Source: Hymenopellis radicata (lineage: Eukaryota > Basidiomycota > Agaricomycetes > Agaricales > Physalacriaceae). From it: a DNA stretch of 64,000 nt. The notes under the pieces were generated by a model, which saw nothing but the letters and a program-made list of their open reading frames with translations, was not told the origin of the DNA and searched no databases. Below, in pieces: positions 57,214 through 64,000 of the stretch; position 1 is the first letter of the stretch; each line of letters opens with the position of its first letter. The stretch covers positions 219,729-283,728 of the forward strand of contig JADNRX010000032.1 of assembly GCA_015501595.1 (NCBI GenBank). Direction: 5' to 3'. Position numbers and translations under genes: made by a program.

Positions 57214-57902
57214 ATGTCATCGAAACCCACCGTTTCGCAGCCCACAACCACTTCCATGGACGTATACCACTTTGAAGACGAAAAGCATGCTGTGCGCCAG
57301 CACAATAATGCATGTTCGTCGTGCGAGCTCGAGGCCAATTCGCCGTGCCACAAAAGATGCCATGCAGTCCGCATGCTGCGATTCCTCATTCCCCTTCTGG
57401 TCGTCTTCTTGGGTTTGCTCGCCCTGCTAGGACTATCCTGTTACGTTCGCTTTGATCCTTTTGGTTTCATGGATGGAACGGCGATATTTTCCCGTGCGGT
57501 GGATGATGGAACAAACAGTGGTAATTCTTTCACTGATAATAAATGTACGTGATCTCTTGCTGTTCTTATTAGTCTAGAGCTCAAATCCCTGTCAGTATAC
57601 CTGATTGTCATCTTTGTTGGCCTGTTCGTGGTCCTAATACTAGGCATTTGCCTGAGCGCGTGGTGCTGTAAAGGTTGGTGGTCACTGCGCCACTGTTCTA
57701 GACCATAAAGTCTGATGAGCATTATGATGTGATTACAGCCAGTTTTTTCCAACCCTCTTTGTATTCCCTGCTACCTTTGCGCGTGCTGCGGTGGCTTAGG
57801 TCGGTTCTCCGGTTTTCGATTTGATTCATTCTCATAAAGTTTGCAGCATGCCTCGAATGTATTGGATGTGGGCTTTGTGCTGAAGGTGTTGATGCGTTGT
57901 AG
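57214..57902 (+). CDS. Two-helix membrane protein with cysteine-rich tail
   Basis: Four exons. Exon 1: MSSKPTVSQPTTTSMDVYHF, HNNACSSCELEANSPCHKRC, then TM helix LRFLIPLLVVFLGLLALLGL and a polar stretch ending FTDNK. Exon 2 gives a second TM helix, YLIVIFVGLFVVLILGICLS, AWCCK. Exon 3, taken from the CAG right before TTTTTTCC, reads VFSNPLCIPCYLCACCGGL, and exon 4 gives ACLECIGCGLCAEGVDAL. Thirteen or so cysteines follow the second helix in CxxC/CC patterns. That could be palmitoylation sites or metal ligands. I know no named family; lineage-specific small membrane proteins of this type occur in agaricomycetes. The exon 3 acceptor is chosen because it opens the cysteine-rich frame. The alternative acceptor, 5 nt upstream, gives a frame without that pattern. 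Confidence 0.65.
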
Positions 57903-58483
57903 TAGCTTTGCGTGTATCAGATGGACTCTCCTTCTTGGAATGTACGCCTCTTGTAGCGATACATACGATTACGGACTTTTATGATTCAACTCGAACTTAA
58001 CGTGATCGAATGTTGAATTTGCGCCACACTGTCACAATTCTTGTCACGTAGCATACCGCCGCCCACCGACATAATTATTCGGACATCGTGGGACGCCCGT
58101 CGGAAGTGTGGGGTATACCCAAGGTATACCTGGGGAGAACTGGAGAGCCGTTTTTCGGCTCTCCGAGCGCGCCGCCTACTTGAAGGATATCCCGACGGCA
58201 CCCTGTTCGGCCAGAGGCGGCATCGAGGCTTGATATGTGCTGGGAAGCGCCTTGGAATAGCATTAGAGCGAAAGAAGTCGAGTCTCAACAATCTACGCGT
58301 CGTAAGAGTAGTCCGGACAGTAATAAAGAGCAGAGGCAGCGGCGTTAGTGGTAGAATACGATCGGCAGTAAGGCGGCTCTGCCGGCTTGACCCGGTTCAA
58401 GATACAACCATCACCTATAAAAGAGGCCAGACCCAATGTCTGCTCTAAAATTCGCGGAACCACTTGTTGTCTCACGAACCATC
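57903..58483. other. ACH1 upstream region
   Basis: 581 bp between two plus-strand genes. A 135-codon plus frame (58041-58448) ends just upstream of the ACH1 start; it has no recognisable feature and probably lies in promoter or 5' UTR. Confidence 0.45.
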
Positions 58484-60782
58484 ATGAGGATAACGCCCTC
58501 GCTTCGCCACGTCGCCTCCAGCAGCGCATCGGCCGCCCTTCGTGAGCGTATCAAGCGCCCAGCCTACTTGAGCAAGCTTGCTCAAGCATCCGACTTGGCC
58601 CCCTTGTTCCAGGTCAGTACTATTGTCGTCGATTCGACCTGGGTACTGACTATTTTCTTCAGAACGACGACTATATCGGCTGGTCCGGCTTCACTGGTGT
58701 TGGGTACCCTAAAGCTGTCCCAACAGTACGTCCGGAATTCTCTGCATCATTGTCGGGTACTCATCGGAGAGCAGGCCATCGCGGACCACATTGAGTCCAA
58801 TAACCTCCAAGCGAACCCGGACACCAAGAAGAGAAGTTCAATCTCTTCGTTGGCGCGTCTTGCGGACCGGAGGTTGAGGACCGATGGGCACGCATGGACA
58901 TGTCCGTATCTCCGTATTCTCTTTGCACCGACGCTTACATCCCCAATTAGGATCGAGCGGCGCTATCCTCATCAGGTCGGTAAAGAGATTTCCAAGGGTA
59001 TCAACGAAGGAAGGATCAATTTTTCCGACAAGCACCTCTCCAGTGAGTATTGAGTACCGTTCCAGACAACGGGCTCCAACGGACATCCAGTGTTCCCTCA
59101 GGATCTAGTTTACGGCTACTACAGTCTGAAGAAGAAGCACGGAGATCCAAATAAGCCATTAAATTGGGCCATCGTGGAAGCTACCGCTATTGAGGAAGAC
59201 GGATCCATTGTACCAGGTACGTTTGCATTCATGTCATCCGCAACCTGTCTCACACGCGACCCCAGGCGCGTCCGTTGGTGCCACCCCAGAAATTATACAG
59301 TCGGCGGAAAAGATCATCATCGAAGTTAACACCCGCATCCCTAACCTTACTGGTTTACACGACATAAACCAGTCATTCGTTCCTCCCCGCCGTCAGCCCT
59401 ACGTGAGTCCCAGCAAAATGAATGACATCATGCAATATCTCAATATTAATCCCCATGGGCCATCAGCTCATCACGCATCCTTCAGATCGCATAGGCACCA
59501 CGTCTATTCCTGTCGATCCAGACCGTGTCGTGGCCATTGTCGAGAGCGTTAACCCGGACAACACAAGCCCCAATGCACCTGAAGTACATCCTTCATTTTC
59601 TTTCGCTCTCTTCATGTGTCTGACTGATTCTGACTAGAACGACGAGAGTCGGGCGATTGCGCGTCATCTTATCGACTTCCTTTCGAGGAAGTATCAGTGG
59701 GGCGTCTACCGAAGTCCCTTCTTCCTCTGCAGTCAGGTATCGGAAACGTTGCCAACTCCATCATTGGCGGCCTTGCCGATGGTCCATTCGATCAGGTCCA
59801 AGTATGGACCGAAGTTCTCCAAGGTAAAGCACCTATTTGCTGGTATCCAACATCTAGACTAATGGATGCTAGACACTTTTATTCGATTCTTTGACTCTGG
59901 AAAGCTTGAGTTTGCCACTGCCACCTCGATCCGATTCAGTCCCGATGGGTACGCGTTTACCTTGTCAATGTTTACTGAACCAGCTAACGTATCTTAGGTT
60001 CGACCACTTCTACAAGAACTGGGAGACTTACAAGAACCGCCTTCTCTTGCGCTCTCAACAGGTTGCCAACTCTCCCGAGATTATCCGACGCCTTGGTATC
60101 ATTGCCATGAACACGCCTTTGGAAGTCGATATCGTACGTTCTCCATCAAAGGTATCGTAAACGACACTGATGCATTGCTCAGTACGCTCATGCTAACTCT
60201 ACGAACGCTCTTGGTTCGCGCATGCTGAATGGCTTGGGAGGCTCTGCCGACTTCTTGCGAAACGCGAAACTCTCGATCATGCACACTCCCTCAAGGTAAG
60301 TCTCACTCGTCGAATGATCTGATCAACTAGTCTTATTTCGCCTGTAGTCGGCCAACGAAGAACGACCCAACTGGTATCAGCTGCATCGTACCCTTCGCTT
60401 CTCATGTTGACCAAACTGGTACGAAATCTTCCGAGACCTCCACGACAGTTGGACTGACCAATGATAGAACACGATTTGGACGTTGTTGTCACCGAGCAAG
60501 GTCTTGCTGATCTCCGTGGGTTGTCGCCAAGAGAACGTGCTCCCCTCATCATCGAGAAATGCGCGCATCCCGACTACAAGGACCTCTTGCATGAGTACTA
60601 CAACAGATCACTCCACGAATGTATGAAGCGCGGTGCCGGCCATGAGCCACACATGTTGAGGAACGCCTTCAAGGTAAGACTATTCATTCTTCGTTGAGGG
60701 CCGATGGCGACGTTAACTACTTTGATAGTTCCACACAAACTTCCTCGAGAATGGAACGATGAAGATTAAGGGGTGGGACTAG
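58484..60782 (+). CDS. ACH1: Mitochondrial acetyl-CoA hydrolase / CoA-transferase, with two 1-nt frame disruptions
   Basis: Moves CoA between succinyl-CoA and acetate or hydrolyses acetyl-CoA, giving acetate tolerance in mitochondria. A basic presequence ([20 protein letters not shown]) precedes [11 protein letters not shown]. Then come [151 protein letters not shown] and [17 protein letters not shown]. The catalytic Glu would lie in the [14 protein letters not shown] to GIGN region typical of family I CoA-transferases. Two conserved joins need one extra base: near 58830 (DTKK to KFNLF) and at 59688-59689 (LSRE to VSVGRLPKS, where GG should be GGG). An upstream in-frame ATG is at 58436. Sequence errors are the likely cause. 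Confidence 0.9.
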
Positions 60783-61060
60783 ACATTGGGTGCGCCCATA
60801 CACTAATCTGTTATCTACCTACGCCACGCTCCTACGAGGGTGTGAATGTAACCCAAAAAAAGCAGAATTGATTCGTATAATGTACAAGGCGGGAAGGATT
60901 ATTTGAAATGCTGCAGCCCAGCGAGCATAAGGAGGATTCCACGGTGATACTGATGTGCCATTATAATGCTGGTGGTATGGTATAACCGTCTAAGGTAATG
61001 CATTGAAAATCCATCCACAGGAAATGTTGAAATTCAAAAGAAAGTGGGACGTCGAAGGTT
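60783..61060. other. Convergent spacer
   Basis: About 280 bp between the 3' ends of ACH1 and the Hook gene. Nothing further is seen. Confidence 0.4.
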
Positions 61061-64000
61061 TCAGCGCTGTATTTTCGCACTCATCTTGAAAGCCTCTTAT
61101 GAGCTTAAAGGGACGATCGACGTAAGAAGACGTACCCTTTCGCGTTGTTTGCCGAGCCAACTTATGCTTTCCTTTCGGTTGGGACCGCCCAGATGAGACC
61201 GAGCAGTTGCCATGCCCATCGCATGTATGGATCCCATCATCATCTCCTGTTCTCTCTGGTAACGACGGTACGCTTGGTGAAGGAGGTGCTAAAGAAAGAC
61301 GTGTCAATGTCAAGGCAGCATTCAATGAAGGCTCCGACCTTTTGCCGAGCTAGATCCTCCTCCAGAATCTTGATTTGAGACCGGAAACTGGCTTCGGCCT
61401 CGCCAAATGTTCCCTAAAAGCGGGTGTAAGTACATGGGGCTACGCCAAAGAACACATCGTACCGAGCTGCTCGGAGAAATGCCCTTGGATGCCTGCTCCT
61501 CTTTGAAAAGCTTGTCTTGAGACTTGATGAACTGCTTCGCCTTCTGCAGTTTGTCTTGGGCAGTCTTGTAGGATTCTTTGAGCATGACATTCTCCTCGTG
61601 CAGGCCGAGCATCTTGGCTTTGACATCTTCTGGCACGCCTTTGCCGTTGAGCGAGGCACGAAGGTCGCTGAATGAACGTCAGAATCGAGTTAGGGCGCTC
61701 TGAGCCGAAACGTACCCAAAGTCCCGCTCGCGTTGCAACATTTTCTCTCTCTGACCGATGCCCTCGCTTTGGAGGTTGACCTTCTCGAGCAGAAGAGCGT
61801 TGACTTGCTCCAGCTGCATACGATTCTTCTCGTTGAGCTCCTTGTTCTGCTTCTGTAGCCTCTCAAGGTCTGTCTCGAGACCAGCCTTGTCCTCGTTGAC
61901 AGATTCTCGGAGAGTCGCAAGGATATCAAGCTGATCCTTGTTCACCAACGTGACTAGAGAAGAATTTGGTGAGAAGTCCAGAGTCGGAAAGAGAAGGGGA
62001 CATACGATCAGACTTGGCTACCGTCAATTCCCTGTTCTGCGACTCAAACTTGACCTCCAACTCGGTATGCTCCTTGCGCAGAGTGTCCAGCTGGTCGACC
62101 GTTTCGTTCAGTCGCTGTCGTAAAGCGATCGCGGCCTCAGCACCGTCGCCCATAGACTTGCCGCTCCTGATCTCTCTAAATCCCTCTGCAGCACCAACTT
62201 CTCTCTATGAGCAGCCAAATAGTCACTTTCATACCGCGATTTCATTCGGTTAGCGTCCTCAAGGAGATTCTCCAGTACAAGAACGCGGCTCGCATCAGCT
62301 TCGTTTCTCCGTACAGCTTCTAGCTCTCGCTTCAGCTTGCGTACTTGCAACTTCAGGTCCGTCATGGTAGTGCCGGTAATAGCATCGTCTAATTCGCCTC
62401 CTAGTCCCTGGTCAGCATGGTCTGCTTCCTCGTCAGCCTCTTCCATGGCAGGACCAAGGAGCTCCGCCTCAGTGAACTCGTCGGAGGTTTCTTTACGTGA
62501 GGGTCGGCTGGATGGCACGGGTCTGTGGGACGAGAGCTCGAGTTCCCGAACGCGCTCCTGATACAAGTCGAGAGTTTCTGGTCCTTTTCCCTCTCAACTT
62601 GCTGGATCTTCAGTTTCGTCGAGGATTGCTCCAAGTCAAACTTGAGTGTGTCGATCTGCTGCGTGCGCTGAGAGAGTTTGCCCTCTAACTCGGCTACCTG
62701 GGTCTTATACGACTCCATTAGAGGTTTGAAAGCCGCTACTTTGCGGTATTCCTCTTCCAAGGCTGCGTTCTTGTCCACCAAATCAGCGTTCTGTCGTTCT
62801 AACGCCTAGGAGATTACACATTAGCTATAACCTTTAGGTAATGGAATCGAAGTAGCGAACCTTGACGTTTTGACGAAGATCGGCACCCTCTTGAAGTTTT
62901 TTCTTGTACTTCTCCATGACATTCTCGGTCTTCTGTAGCTTGTCAGCAGCATGCCGGTACCTGAGGACGATTAATACGAAGGACGTTGGGAAGCAAACGC
63001 TACTTGCTCGTCGACTTGATCTTTAAGTTTGTCAGCTTGATCGGCTTGAAGCTGAAGTTCGTCGACTTTCTTGGTCAAATCTGTGATGAGGAGTGTGTTC
63101 TTGTCCAGCTCAGATTCAGCCATAGCAAGGTTGTCTTCGCTCTTCTGCCTGCGAGAAGTTCAGCACAAAATGATGGAACACGGAATGACATACAGCTCGG
63201 CGCGAAGTCTGTCAATTTCCGCCCTCATCATGCCGTCGGCCTTCTCGTTTCGTCTGTTGTCGACTTCGTGACGGGCTTCGCGTAGTCTTGCTTTCGCTTC
63301 GTCCTTTTCCTGAACGGCATCGTCGTAATTGGTCTGGAGAGTCCTGTGCTCCTCTAGAAGCGACTGATACACCTTTTCAAGGGTCTCCTTCTCGGATAGT
63401 ATTTGACTCCGTTCTGACTGTAGACGGTAATAATGATCGTCTCTACATCGGTTTGAGTAAATGGTGACATTGAATGAGCAACCGAACGTACTCAGTCATA
63501 CTAGTCTCCCCATTGTCGTCTGTGCTACTGTTTATTCGTGCCATGACCTGACCATGTGTTAGATGCATTGCGACGCGAACCTGGAGGTAAACCCGCACCT
63601 GTTCGATGGCTTTCATAATGGTATGCTGATCCGCCTCACTCAAGCCCTGAATCTTCTCGATAAACTCCTTGTTCTTTTCGCACTGCACTCCAATAGCGAT
63701 GGTCATTCTGCACATGATGAGAATTGGAGTTACGTCGTGGTCTTTGGCCATCGCGGAGAGATTGGGCACATCGAGGCCACTCGTGGGCTTCTGTAAGACG
63801 TCGGAAAAGTACTGGGTCATGAGGCGATACAGTCGCTTGAGCGCTCCGAAGCAAATTATCCAATTGTCGGAAGGTTGGCTGGATGGGCGAGGGGATTGTC
63901 GAAAGTACTCATCGTCGCTACGGGGAGTCAGATACGCATTAGTATGCATTAAATGGACATACACGATAGACAGTATCTCGAACAACGGTGCACCATCGCA
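61061..64000 (-). CDS. Hook-family microtubule/dynein adaptor (5' end beyond window)
   Basis: Hook proteins link cargo such as early endosomes to dynein and kinesin-3; fungal HookA/Hok1 act with FTS and FHIP. The window edge reads CDGAPLFEILS, part of the N-terminal Hook domain. Next are NWIICFGALKRLYRLMTQYF, SDVLQKPTSGLDVP and DHDVTPILIMCRMTIAIGVQ. A very long coiled coil then runs from about 63.5 to 61.5 kb (LRSERSQ-type heptads, LTKKVDELQLQADQADKL, RKLKRELEAVRRNEADASRV, LKESYKTAQDKLQKAKQFIK). The C-terminal cargo-adaptor segment is REQEMMMGSIHAMGMATARS, ISWLGKQRER. The last splice is uncertain, so the stop may be 61061 or about 61,090. About eleven introns; the frame is intact wherever checked. 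Confidence 0.88.

Noticed and set aside
1..64000. tRNA, rRNA or CRISPR loci
   Set aside because: No tRNA box A/B pairs with cloverleaf potential, no rRNA sequence and no regularly spaced repeats were noticed. This was reading by eye, not a covariance-model scan.

Overview
The window is nuclear DNA of a filamentous basidiomycete, most likely an agaricomycete. Genes are compact and on both strands, and nearly all are cut by many 45-70 nt GT-AG introns. The content is typical of that group: a methanol/alcohol oxidase of the GMC family, an aryl-alcohol-oxidase-like secreted GMC enzyme, a small beta-trefoil protein, and striatin, NOT1, Hook and HOS2-type deacetylase orthologues. No prokaryotic operon, rRNA, tRNA or CRISPR array was seen.

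Left third (1-22 kb): a partial proline-rich gene with four 17-residue repeats (-); a class II cyclic-nucleotide phosphodiesterase (+); striatin (-); TMA7 with a 9-nt micro-exon (-); a large S9-like secreted peptidase (+); NOT1, the CCR4-NOT scaffold (+, 7.1 kb); a Skn7-like HSF-type regulator without a visible receiver domain (-); and a small beta-trefoil protein (+). Middle (23-46 kb): a secreted GMC oxidoreductase (+), a coiled-coil protein (+), a Sec14-type lipid transfer protein (-), the ribosome-biogenesis methyltransferase EMG1/NEP1 (-), a small two-exon gene with an in-frame amber codon (-), an eroded-looking membrane-protein piece (-), an RNA 3'-phosphate cyclase (+), a CDC50 flippase subunit (-), an MCM-binding protein (+), a secreted PI-PLC-X-like protein (-), a class I histone deacetylase (+), a class I glutamine amidotransferase (-) and the polynucleotide kinase GRC3 (-).

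Right third (46-64 kb) is the most unusual. A nuclear-looking acidic protein carries two tandem copies of a two-module unit resembling the DUF3820/ExoX-C fold. Its 3' end was duplicated together with the neighbouring alcohol oxidase gene. One oxidase copy is intact (51.75-54.73 kb). The other is a pseudogene with a 1.6-kb internal deletion. Between them sits a 422-bp hAT-like MITE with 8-bp target-site duplications, inside the relic of the duplicated 3' end. Then follow a DUF1348/NTF2-like protein (-), a two-TM cysteine-rich protein (+), the mitochondrial acetyl-CoA hydrolase/CoA-transferase ACH1 (+) and the partial gene for a Hook microtubule adaptor (-).

One cross-cutting observation matters for every use of this annotation. 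Several conserved genes (EMG1, HDAC, ACH1 and the module protein) are broken by isolated 1-nt indels, mostly in short homopolymers. Consensus errors in the assembly are the likeliest cause, so these are reported as genes, not as dead copies. Exon ends were placed by eye from GT/AG sites and protein continuity.
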